Shown here in pieces: positions 47,081 through 57,685 of a stretch of 64,000 nucleotides of DNA. This DNA comes from Brasenia schreberi (Eukaryota; Streptophyta; Magnoliopsida; Nymphaeales; Cabombaceae). The first letter of the stretch is position 1; each line of letters starts with the position of its first letter. The DNA lies in assembly GCA_036023115.1 (NCBI GenBank), contig JAYKKT010000091.1, forward strand, positions 29,516,001 to 29,580,000, read 5' to 3'. Under the pieces are notes generated by a model. It saw nothing but the letters and a program-made list of their open reading frames with translations. It searched no databases and was not told where the DNA came from. Both the position numbers and the translations under genes were made by a program.

Positions 47081-47443
47081 TGTGTGTGCTAAATGAATAA
47101 TGTTTTTAGGTGCAAAAAATTGTTTAAACATTTCTTCTATTCATATTTGAAATCACCAGTGAAGATTTGAATTACTTTACATTTAATGTATAAAAAATAT
47201 TTTAATTTGAATTTCTACTGTTAATATCAAAGATTGAACGGTTAAAAATTTTAATCATTTTTACATACCTAAAAATATATATAGTTAGCACTACCTCTAT
47301 CTTATATATATAAAGAGAGAGAACTGGGATTGAACACACATAAAAGGGTTTTTTTACACACATAGAAGGGGTTTGAATGGGCGTTTGAGAGCCGTTACCG
47401 TTAATCTGAACTTGATCAAACTGATATTCGAGATGAGTTTCCA
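45850..47443. other. Upstream region of ENODL with GGAACC-rich block
   Basis: Between 46170 and 46510 the sequence is full of degenerate GGTTCC and GGAACC words on both strands. A GATA tetranucleotide repeat lies at 46984-47008 and short AT/GA runs at 47047-47080. No gene was recognised. Confidence 0.4.
46984..47008. repeat. (GATA)n microsatellite
   Basis: About six perfect GATA units, flanked by further AT-rich dinucleotide runs. Confidence 0.95.
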
Positions 47444-47885
47444 TTCAGTTTGCATTCATGCGGTTTTCATCCTCCAGTTTATCTGTCTTTTTATCTATGT
47501 ATTTGTATATATAGATCCTCGGCTATACTAAAAGAAAAGGATGAGGGCATCAGTGATCGGTGGTAGCTCTACAGAACAAATGGATGTTTAATTAGCATGC
47601 ACGGTTGGTGTTCTGCTAATGATTACCCGAAGATTTCCTACTTACGTGTCTCTGAAGGAACATATTCCGAGCTCCTTTCATCCTGTGCCGTTCTTCAAAA
47701 CCACACACCTCTTCCTTGATGAAATTTGGCTTGAGGGACACCCGAATTTAGCGATCATTAATTAACTTGATCCTGTTCGTCAGTGCCAATTAATGTGACA
47801 TCAAGGCAAATTTTTTGTTGTAAGTTACAACGCATTGAAAGATGGAAAGAATTGCTGACAATAGAAGTGAAATCAGATTTTAAAT
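47444..47885. repeat. Local duplication unit D, copy 1
   Basis: Similar to 49781-50155 in the same orientation, with several short insertions and deletions. Shared segments include TTCATGCGGTT, CTCGGCTATACTAAA, ACAGAACAAATGGATGTTTA and GAAATTTGGCTTGAGG. No function recognised. Confidence 0.75.
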
Positions 47886-47904
47886 TAATGTGTGACACTA
47901 CCAA

Positions 47905-48126
47905 ACGTAAAATAACAACACCACAGTGAAGGAAACTCACACACTCGCATATGTTGGATATTAACCAACCTACACACGCGCCGGTCCGCTATACCCTAGA
48001 AGGGTGATAAGGGGCCATTACTTACCACCCAAAAGAGATAAGAGAACGAAGGATTGTTAGAGCAAACAAGATTCGTTCTTTCTCATTCAGCACACCAACT
48101 ATTTATAGCTTAGAATATTCCTCTAA
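47905..48126. repeat. Direct repeat R, copy 1 (LTR-like)
   Basis: Shares CGTAAAATAACA, CACACACTC, GTTGGATATTA, CATTCAGCAC and AACTATTTATAGCTTAGAA with 49151-49277; copy 1 has about 100 extra bases in the middle. On the minus strand both contain CTATAAATAG, a TATA box. The pair flanks about 1 kb and may be LTRs of a small non-autonomous element, or a tandem duplication. Confidence 0.6.
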
Positions 48127-48137
48127 GCTACATTGAA

Positions 48138-48957
48138 AAGAATTTTGTTAGAGGACAAGAGGTCTTTCTTGTCACAGGCCTTGGATTCCTTGACAAAATT
48201 AGAATTGAATTGAGTGGCAGGTCGAGGTCTTTTTAAAGTTTCTAGGGTATGAGGTTTGGTGGACTTCAGTAACTTGGAAAAAATTTTGAGTTCACTCAAG
48301 GGTACCCAAGAAAACTTGTATTGATTCACCAATAAAATCTAACACATCATCTTCATTAATCCGTTCAAAGAACCTACTCCTCAAACATTTTTCATACCCA
48401 TGAGCCTTTCAAAGAGCTCAAATCTTTAACACAAATACTACAAGACCTTTCAACAAATTGGTAATGGAGCTTAAATGAGTCAAGTATCTCATCATGCAAG
48501 ATGATGTCACAAGAATAATGATTTCCCAAAACATAGGTTCATCCAAAATGAAGTCTTTTGCTTGAGTCGACCAATGGATAAGAACTACGATATTTGCCTT
48601 GGCAATAATGCTTCAAAACCGGAACCCAACCATCACACAAATTTGTCAGTCCTTTGTCTTCAACATATGGTTCAAAAGCAGGTATTCTTGGAGTTTGATG
48701 ACTAAGTTGTTGTAGATGACATTGCGGTAACCATTTAATGGATCATGCCTTGCAGTTCATTCCTCCAATGATACCAGTAAGCTTGGCGAGTTTGGCTACT
48801 AACTTCTCTTGACGTTCTTGAAGCCTAAGGAACGGTTCCATCGATGGATCACAAATAGTTGTTGTAGGAACGCCTTCAAAACTTAACATCCTCTCTATCT
48901 CAATGAAAGCACTAAATGATATGAAATTCTGAGTTCAAAGGATTATAGCTTAAGCTC
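48138..48957 (-). pseudogene. Unrecognised broken coding sequence, source of a recent duplication
   Basis: On the minus strand codon-like stretches read FEGVPTTTICDPSMEPFLRL followed by QERQEKLVAKLAKLTG (about 48890-48785), PRIPAFEPYVEDKGLTNLCD, LVDSSKRLHF and INTSFLGYP, interrupted by stops; the last 70 residues (48332-48123) are open. The first stretch looks like a helical Arg/Gln/Glu/Lys segment. I do not recognise the family. Stops and frameshifts suggest a pseudogene, perhaps a gene piece carried in a small LTR element, since repeats R flank it. The segment 48138-48950 was copied almost perfectly to 51115-51927. Confidence 0.45.
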
Positions 48958-49150
48958 ATTGCAATAGCAAGAGTCTTAAACTCAAGATTTCATTTAGGAT
49001 TGTGCAGAAGCTAAGCAATCGAGTCATTTGAATTGAAGGACCGCTCGTAGAGAGTGTTGACTGGAAAACAAAGGTTTTCTTCTCTCTCGTGGCACCTTCA
49101 ACACACTCTGTAGGATTTGAAGGGCCCAATATGATAATCTACTCCTAGAC

Positions 49151-49277
49151 GTAAAATAACATCATAGTAAGGAGAACTCACACACTCACACTTGTTGGAT
49201 ATTACCCACCAACCCATACACACGCTTTTTCATTCAGCACGTCAACTATTTATAGCTTAGAACATCCCTATAAGCTA
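49151..49277. repeat. Direct repeat R, copy 2 (LTR-like)
   Basis: Counterpart of 47905-48126. To its right the sequence to about 49428 may complete an LTR, because on the minus strand it begins TGTTAGGCCTAGAG there and reaches TATCCAACA near 49191. Confidence 0.55.
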
Positions 49278-49780
49278 CGATGAAAATAGACAGTAATTAT
49301 GAAGCTATTTAGGACTCAACTAATCTTTTTAAACTAGCTATTAACTACCCTTAATGACTTTCCTAAGGAAGTGATCAACCACCTGGGAGAAGATGAGTGG
49401 TTGGTTCATCTCTCTAGGCCTAACAACTACGTATTAAATATATTAACTTTCTTGATTTTATTTCTAACTAACAGAATTAACTCATGATAATTTATTGTTT
49501 AACTAACAGGTTAAAATTAACTTCTTGTAATAATCGTTCTTGCTTGGGCTGCCCTAATTCTAGATGTCCTCTTGATAAAGCCTTTCTTTAGGTGGAGTAA
49601 ACAATGTCCTTGTGCTTGGGTAGGCTTACATTTCCTTACTTGGTTCATACTTTCACTGCTAAATGTAAAGTTTTGTTTACTTGGTTAGCTCGTGTGCGCG
49701 CGAGAGTTTCTTAGTAGCTTGTGACAAGTCATCTTCAATCTAAGTGTTTGTAGACGAGGCTAGATTCCTATCGGTTTTGA

Positions 49781-50155
49781 TTCAGTTTGCGTTCATGCGG
49801 TTCTCATCCTCCAGTTTGTCTTTCTATTTGTGTATTTATATATAGATTCTCGGCTATACTAAAGGAAAAGGGTGGGACATCAGTGATTGCGGGTAGCTTT
49901 ACAGAACAAATGGATGTTTAGTTAACATGCATGGTTCTAGAAAAGGAAAGAATGGTGTTATGCTAATGATTGCTCGAAGATTTCCTCCATCCTCCTCTTC
50001 CTTGATGAAATTTGGCTTGAGGGGCACCGAAATTAACTTGATCCTGTTCGTCGGTGCCAATTAATGTGACATGAAGGCAATTTTTTTTGTACGTTACAAC
50101 GCATTGAAAGATGGAAAGAATTGCAGACAATAGAAGAACAGAATCCGATTTGAAA
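49781..50155. repeat. Local duplication unit D, copy 2
   Basis: Counterpart of 47444-47885. It lacks about 70 bases present in copy 1 and has a small insertion near 49935. The two copies bracket repeats R and the pseudogene. Confidence 0.75.
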
Positions 50156-51114
50156 AACACAGAGAAGTCTTGCGATGATCATGGAGACGGAAAGAGAGTT
50201 CAGCAACTTTCTCTCTCCAACATGTATGTTACATGTAAGTAATGTATAGGCTACATATAGTACCACAATTGGGATCGATTTCGGTGGCTTATTTTTGAAG
50301 ACCACTTGCGCACGCACAGATATTCGTGTGGTGAGAGTGTTTGTGTGTGTATATATATATATATGTGTGTGTGTATATGTACATATATACATTTATAGTT
50401 AGAGAGAGAAAGCGAGAAATAAGGAGGAGTTTGCTTTGGAAAATTGATGAAAACGATTATTACTGGTAGACAGACCAAGAGAGATGGATAATTTAGCAAA
50501 ATTTGTATTTTTACTTTTTAGTCTAACTCATCCACTGTCTTCATCTAATTATTAAGAGTTGTAAGAATCGGTTTACATACAAAGTGGCTTTTGCATACAC
50601 CAACTTCTTTCCCTTTACACACAAAATACACATAAATATATTTATATAATAAAACTGGATGGTCGGCTACATGGATTCTTTGTTTCCACATATCCCTATC
50701 GTGTGCCATGTTAGCAGTTAACTCCCAATAACCTAGATCATTCTTTATTGTTTCTTTCCAACACTTTTGTGGTCGTCCTCTACCTCTTTTAATACTTTCC
50801 AAATTTAGTTTTTCTAATCTTCTTACAGGTTCTTCTTTTGATCTTCTTTTTATATGTCCAAACCATCTTAAACGATGTTCTCTCATTTTATCCTCTATTG
50901 GTGCCACTCCTAATTTGTTTCTAATAACCTCATTATGTATATGGTCTTTTCTTGTATGACCACTCATCCATCTCAACATCTTCATTTCTGTCACAGACAT
51001 CTTTTGTACATGTTGATGATTAACTCCCCAACACTCAGAACCATAAAACATGGCAGGCCTAATTGCTGCTCTATAATATTTACCTTTTAATTTTAATGGT
51101 ATCTTCTTATCACA

Positions 51115-51927
51115 AAGAATTTTGTTAGAGGACAAGAGGTCTTTCTTGTCACAGGCCTTGGATTCCTTGACAAAATTAGAATTGAATTGAGTGGCAGGTC
51201 GAGGTCTTTTTAAAGTTTCTAGGGTATGAGGTTTGGTGGACTTCAGTAACTTGGAAAAAATTTTGAGTTCACTCAAGGGTACCCAAGAAAACTTGTATTG
51301 ATTCACCAATAAAATCTAACACATCATCTTCATTAATCCGTTCAAAGAACCTACTCCTCAAACATTTTTCATACCCATGAGCCTTTCAAAGAGCTCAAAT
51401 CTTTAACACAAATACTACAAGACCTTTCAACAAATTGGTAATGGAGCTTAAATGAGTCAAGTATCTCATCATGCAAGATGATGTCACAAGAATAATGATT
51501 TCCCAAAACATAGGTTCATCCAAAATGAAGTCTTTTGCTTGAGTCGACCAATGGATAAGAACTACGATATTTGCCTTGGCAATAATGCTTCAAAACCGGA
51601 ACCCAACCATCACACAAATTTGTGAGTCCTTTGTCTTCAACATATGGTTCAAAACCAGGTATTCTTGGAGTTTGATGACTAAGTTGTTGTAGATGACATT
51701 GCGGTAACCATTTAATGGATCATGCCTTGCAGTTCATTCCTCCAATGATACCAGTAAGCTTGGCGAGTTTGGCTACTAACTTCTCTTGACGTTCTTGAAG
51801 CCTAAGGAACGGTTCCATCGATGGATCACAAATAGTTGTTGTAGGAACGCCTTCAAAACTTAACATCCTCTCTATCTCAATGAAAGCACTAAATGATATG
51901 AAATTCTGAGTTCAAAGGATTATAGCT
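51115..51927. repeat. 813-bp near-identical copy of 48138-48950
   Basis: Offset is exactly 2977 bases at both ends, so there is no insertion or deletion. By eye I saw only two substitutions. It sits inside RTE copy 2 in place of the reverse transcriptase. Its left edge shares AAGAATTTT with both the LINE and the source. Confidence 0.93.
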
Positions 51928-52085
51928 TTCTTATAAATAGTTGTTGTAGGAAAATTCACAAAAAAATGGATCATGTATAGCCATTTAATGGATCAAATGA
52001 TATGAAATTTCACAAAAAATTTCTTATGAAATTCTGAGTTCAAAGGATCACAAATAGTTGTTGTAGGAACGCCTTCAAAAACTTA
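51928..52085. other. Patchwork of short templated insertions at the LINE junction
   Basis: The 158 bases are assembled from pieces of the adjacent copy in the same orientation. 51935-51951 repeats 51830-51846; 51981-51995 repeats 51708-51722; 51995-52009 repeats 51891-51905; 52025-52048 repeats 51897-51920; 52045-52080 repeats 51823-51858. LINE sequence resumes at about 52081. Such a pattern is known from template-switching end repair. Confidence 0.85.
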
Positions 52086-53880
52086 TAAAAATAGTTTTCT
52101 ATCTATTTCTTATATTATCATTTGCCACTAAAATTTTTTCATCATCATCTTTGATGCATCTAACAGAATTAAGATCTTTAGTTTTCTTATTTCTAGCCCT
52201 AGTTATCCTAAAAATCTCCTTCACCCTCTTTTGAGTTGAGTTTTTTATATAAATCCTCTCGAATTTTAGTTTTTGCTTTAGTGACGACCTTTTTCGCTTC
52301 CTTCTTTGTTTTCTTATAAGCCTCTAAAATTTTACTAGTTTTCTTAGCGTAATATAATTTGTAACATGCCCTCTTTACCTTGATTTTATTTTTGACTATT
52401 TGCCTCTACCACCAAGCTTTTTTTGTGCCGGTACACCTCCCTTAGATACCCCTAACACATCTTTCTCCACTTTCCTAACATGTATAGCCATATTGTTCCA
52501 CATATCACAGGGTGTGCCAACATAATTCCAAACATCTCCTTGAAGGACTTTCTATTTAAATATATCTTCTTTTTCGCTTTTGAGGTTCCACCATTTAGTC
52601 TGAATAGCTCGATGCACTCTTTTCTTCTTTGTCCATTATTTTATTTGTAAATCCATAACTAAAAGTCGATGTTGAGTGGTTAAGTTTTCTCCTGAAATTA
52701 CCTTACAATCTTTACAACACACTATCTTTTTTTCTACAAATAAAGTAATCAATTTGTGTTTGTGATAAGCCACTCTTATAAGTAATTAAATGTTCATCTC
52801 GTTTTTTGAAGTTTCCATAAATCCCTTGATATCCTAATGCCTCTTTACCGACATGCCCATTTAAATCTCCTCCTAAACAAATCATCTCCCTTTGTGGAAT
52901 CTTTTTAAACACCTTATCTAACTCTTCCCAAAAAACTGTCTTTATACTATCTTCTAGTCCTACTTGGGGTGCGTAAGCACAAACTATATTCAAAACCTCA
53001 GCTCCTAACACTAATTTCAATATCATGATTCGGTCACCATGTCATTGTATGTCTACTACACTCTCCTTTAAATCTTTATTTATGATAATACCAACTCCGT
53101 TTCGAGCCTTTTCTTTACCTGAGTACCATAATTTAAAACCTATATCCATTTAAAGGAGATAGGGTGCATAAGCACAAACTATATTCAAAACCTCTGCTCC
53201 TAACACTAATTTCAACGTCATGATTCGGTCACCATATCATTGTATGTCTATTACACTCTCCTTTAAATCTTTATTTATGATAATACTAACTCTGTTTCGA
53301 GCCTTTTCTTTACCTGAGTACCATAATTTAAAACCTTTATCCTCTATCTCCTTTGCTTTTTCTCCAATCCATTTTGTCTCTTGTAAACATAGAATATGAA
53401 TCTTTCTCCGAATCATAGTATCTACCACCTCCATTAGCTTACCTGATAATGTTCCGATATTCCAAGAACCAATACGAATCTTATTATCTAGGACTAGCTT
53501 CCTTAGCCCCCGCATCCGTCCATAATCAAAATGAGGTGACCCTCTCTGAAAATTTTTCACTATATTCGGGCGGCAATGTAGCGGGACTAACTTCTTTACC
53601 CACACCCGTCCATGATGTGGAAACCCTATCTGCAATTGATTCATTACATTCGGGCGAAAAGGTAGTGACCCTTGCTTACTTCTTACTACATTCGGGCTCT
53701 GCAACACGTCGCTAGGCGAGGACGCCCCAAAGTAATGCTCATAATTTTTGTAATCCATGTTGTAAAAATCCGACGAAGTTTTACGCTGGCTGTCGGAAAA
53801 CTAACACAACCCTCCTCTTTTATTCGGGCTTGGGACCGGCAATGCAAGGGTGATCCCTTACATGGGCAGAGTTTTTCACT

Positions 53881-56800
53881 AGTATAATAATTTAATTTTT
53901 TTTAAATTTTAAAAGATATTATTATATTGATGCTCACAAAAGCAATAGTTGAATATAAATGGATAGCAGTAGTCAGGATCCAATCTCTCTCTATATATAT
54001 ATATTAGGAGTACGAGAAATAAATTACTTCTTTTTAAAAAAATATGAGATTACACCAAGGTTAAACACTAAGTTCATATCTACGATTTAATTAATATAGT
54101 GATTCATGAGAAAATAGACTTTAAATTTGAAATGTGAAAAAATCATAAAAGTATTTAAGACTGCTAGTGTGGCAACTAAACATCACATCCGAGGTACTTC
54201 TTGGGATAAAACGACAAAAAAGAATAAAGGAATGAAAAACTTACCGGATTCATTGCTTTTCCATGATTAAAATTGCGTAACGACCTCGTAAATTGCTATT
54301 GGGTCAGCAGGGTACAAATTTGAAAATATTTTGTGTTGGTAGCAACCATTCAATAAATGGGTGTGAGTCATGTGATTCTTTTGAAAAATCGCATTTCCTT
54401 AGAAAGAATCATTGATACACAACCTTTTTACCATCCACGCACTCTATTTTTCATATTTTCTAAAATATTTGTAGTCATTTCCAATAATTATCAAGATATT
54501 CTTTTGATTTGAACAATCTCTCTCCCTCCCATGTGAATCACTATTTGCCACTCCTTTCACCCTTTTTTCACGTGTTCTTCACTCTCAAGACTATCTTAAC
54601 CACAAATTACTCGATTGACATCCATTTCCAACAAAGGAATTCATTTAAATATATTGAAAAAGAAAGAAGAAAAAGAAATAAGAATAAAAAGAAGAGAGAA
54701 GAAATATGAGATTGATTAGAAGGCAAATTTGGTGAATTGTTGAGGTATGTCATTGATTTGGTTTTGTTTTTTGTTTTTGTATTATTTTTATTGTTTTTGT
54801 CAGATTCTCATTGAAAAACCCAACGAGTTTCAGTTTTGAAAAACGTAATGTCACCACTTCATCTATATCATATACAGGATAACCCACAAGACGAAGAATC
54901 TGATAAAATACCTTAGATACTATTTTGATAGATACAATTATTATTGAATAGATACAATTATTATTGAAGTCGAGCCTTCACGTTATGAGAAAGATAAAAT
55001 ACCTTAGATACTAAGATGGATATTGTAGAGAGTGAAGACGAAGAATTTCCAGATATACTTCTTAACTTTAAAGGTCACATTACTTTTAAAATTTAATAAG
55101 AATAGGTAATTTCTTACTTTAGTAAAATTGAACATTTAATATCAATATTCATTATTCCAATTGATTATGTAAATTCAAATATGCAAAAAATATGAAAAGT
55201 GGTAACAACCCACATAAGATATGTTGTTGGAAGAGCATGATTAGTGAAGAGAACAAATGTGAGACCTACTAATTGGGTTGAGATTATATATAAGAGTGAG
55301 TTGATTAGGTAGGAAGGTTTATTGTATGAAGTTATAAACCATGCATTGTGTACTATTTTTATCGAGCATTGACGATAGATATAAACAACTTTCTCATGCC
55401 TCGGATTGATATGACTATCACACTTTATCATGTCCACATACTTTGTCTTCCAATAGAGGAATAACTTGTTGCCTTGACACAAAAGATTATGGCTAGAAGT
55501 AAGTAAGACATTTATTTGTTGTATCAACTAGGTTATATATTATATCAAGATAACTCTAGATACATAGTATCAATAACGATCGTACATCTATTGACACATG
55601 ATATTTGAAAGCTTTGAAGTTATATGCATGAGGTACAACAACATTAGTCTACCTATAAAAGCAAGAAGGAAATGCATCTTGGATAGAGGCACAACAACTT
55701 AGTGCACATACTTCTTTGCTCTAAGTAAGAATTTGTATTATTGTTGTTTTCTATAATATCTTTCATACAACTATCTTTTTTATAAATTAATAACTAAGTT
55801 ATATGTTTTAATTGTGAGTATGGATTTATTAGTATTTCTCAGCTTTAGATGTAGCATACGATCAGAATGATTGGATGGAGAACCACGAGAAGGCCAATAG
55901 ATAGAAAATATGTCACAGGCAATCTCCTGTCGATCAGCTTATAAAATACCGCAAGCAATTGAATTAGATGATGATAAGATAAGTATTTTATGAAACTTTA
56001 ATTATGCTCTTTATTTTTATATTAAAAACAACCTTTGATATTATATATTCTTATGTTTTATTTTATTGACTAGTAACCATATAGTTCAACAAATATATGG
56101 ATTGTAATGTAATATATTAGCATAGTCTATAATTATATATAAATAATTATTTTCTTATATTATCACCAACTTTAGTACATTAAGAGCACGTGCCATGGGC
56201 ATTGTCGGATGATCCTATGTTGGTAGAGTTATTAAAAGCATATGAACAGTATTACCAATAAGTACATCCATTGACTATATATGAGGATGATAGTGAGGAT
56301 GCGTTAACTTAGTGTTGTATATGATCCATGTGCTAGGATGACCATTATATTATGGGGTTTACATCTTGTATTTGATATGCTCTTTTATATTATTCCTTGT
56401 ATATATATGTATGTAAATAAAGTATGTAATGAATAAAATTTTGGTTTGTCGCTTTTTGACCTCAATATAAATAACTATTATGAAATAATGTTTTTGTTTC
56501 AATTGAAAAAATTATATATAAAATTATATAATCATAAATAATATGTAAAATAATAGATAAACTAAATATCTAAATAACATAATCATATTTAAAGATATTA
56601 TAATTACCGCTAGAAAATATCATGCAACATGATGATAATACATGTACTACACATCCCATCATAAATGTAAATGGTTTCTTAACTTCCTCCAAATGATCCC
56701 CGTCATAAATGTTTCTTCATCCTCACCATTTTTAAAGAGAATGTTAATCTCATAAGCACATAATAACCATATGAATATCGCAATATTAAATGACTTGTTT

Positions 56801-57685
56801 TAGGTTTAAACCTACTTTCTCCACATTGTTGTACTCTCTTACAATAAAGTAAAGAGTGTGTCATGATACTTTTCTCTAGAGATATGTTATGATATCTTTT
56901 AATATATCAATGTAATGCATGATAATAGTTCACAATTTTTTTGATGACTCTTTTAATTATTTAATATACAACTCTATCAATGAATATAGTTGTCTCTAAA
57001 TTGTATCAATCTCTTAGTTGAGCTACTAAGAAACCCTTCTAACCTTATATATATACTTTCTACCATGCTAACAATTAATAAACAATCATTTTAAGATTCA
57101 TTAATAACTGATTTTACATACCTATTAGTTGTATAATTACTATAATGAATCACTCTATCTGTCTATGTTGAAACAATTTTCTCCTTATACGAGTCCAACC
57201 ATTCCTTTTAACATTAGAGATTGAGAGAGAAATTTTTTATTTTAATTCCATTACCTCTAATGCCTTCTTGTAAATACTTTCATCTATCTACTTGAAATGC
57301 TAGTAAATGATCTTTCTCCAACTTACACCAAATACATTGGTCATCTCTTTATTCGTTGTAAATTTTACAATAAATGCTTCAATGTGTTTTTATTATATGT
57401 TATCTACATTAAAGTGAGTCGCATCTGAAAATATGATTTGAATGTCATTCAACAACGCTTATCATGGACTGTCCAAATTATACATAAAAAGTTTAAGAGT
57501 GCATAACTCTTTCACACACCTTAATACCCAAAAATAATTTCTTTCATTTTTTATACTTATAAAAGTAAAGGCTACAAAAAAAATCTTTGAGGTTGATGTG
57601 AATCTAACAACCTTAAGAAAATATATCTTATACCTACAAAATACAAAATATATATAAATGTTATACACTACATACAACCCAATAC
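53881..57685. other. AT-rich sequence, no gene recognised
   Basis: About 3.8 kb with very low GC and no protein motif on either strand. Short coding-like pieces near 55838-55980 and 56190-56310 are too broken to place. A 13-bp direct repeat occurs near 54940-54965 (GATACAATTATTATTGAA twice). Confidence 0.4.

Larger units (their letters stand above)
50640..53880 (-). mobile_element. RTE-type LINE, copy 2, chimeric
   Basis: Minus-strand LINE. The 5' leader and endonuclease start are at 53880-53237, where a long frame reads KIRIGSWNIGTLSGKLMEV, TMIRRKIHILCLQETKWIGEK and GFKLWYSGKEKARN. The endonuclease middle is at 53026-52712 (VLNIVCAYAPQVGLEDS, MICLGGDLNGHVGKEALGYQ, QTQIDYFICRKKD). The 3' domain is at 51117-50655 (KGKYYRAAIRPAMFYGSECW, MSVTEMKMLRWMSGHTRKDH, RLRWFGHIKRR). 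The reverse transcriptase part, about 850 bases in copy 3, is replaced by 51115-52080, a segment copied from 48.1-48.95 kb plus a patchwork scar. It also has a tandem duplication of about 195 bases (52967-53340). Confidence 0.88.

Noticed and set aside
50545..51309. 254-codon minus-strand frame as one gene
   Set aside because: It is a chance fusion of the copied pseudogene end to the LINE 3' domain, created by the 813-bp insertion.
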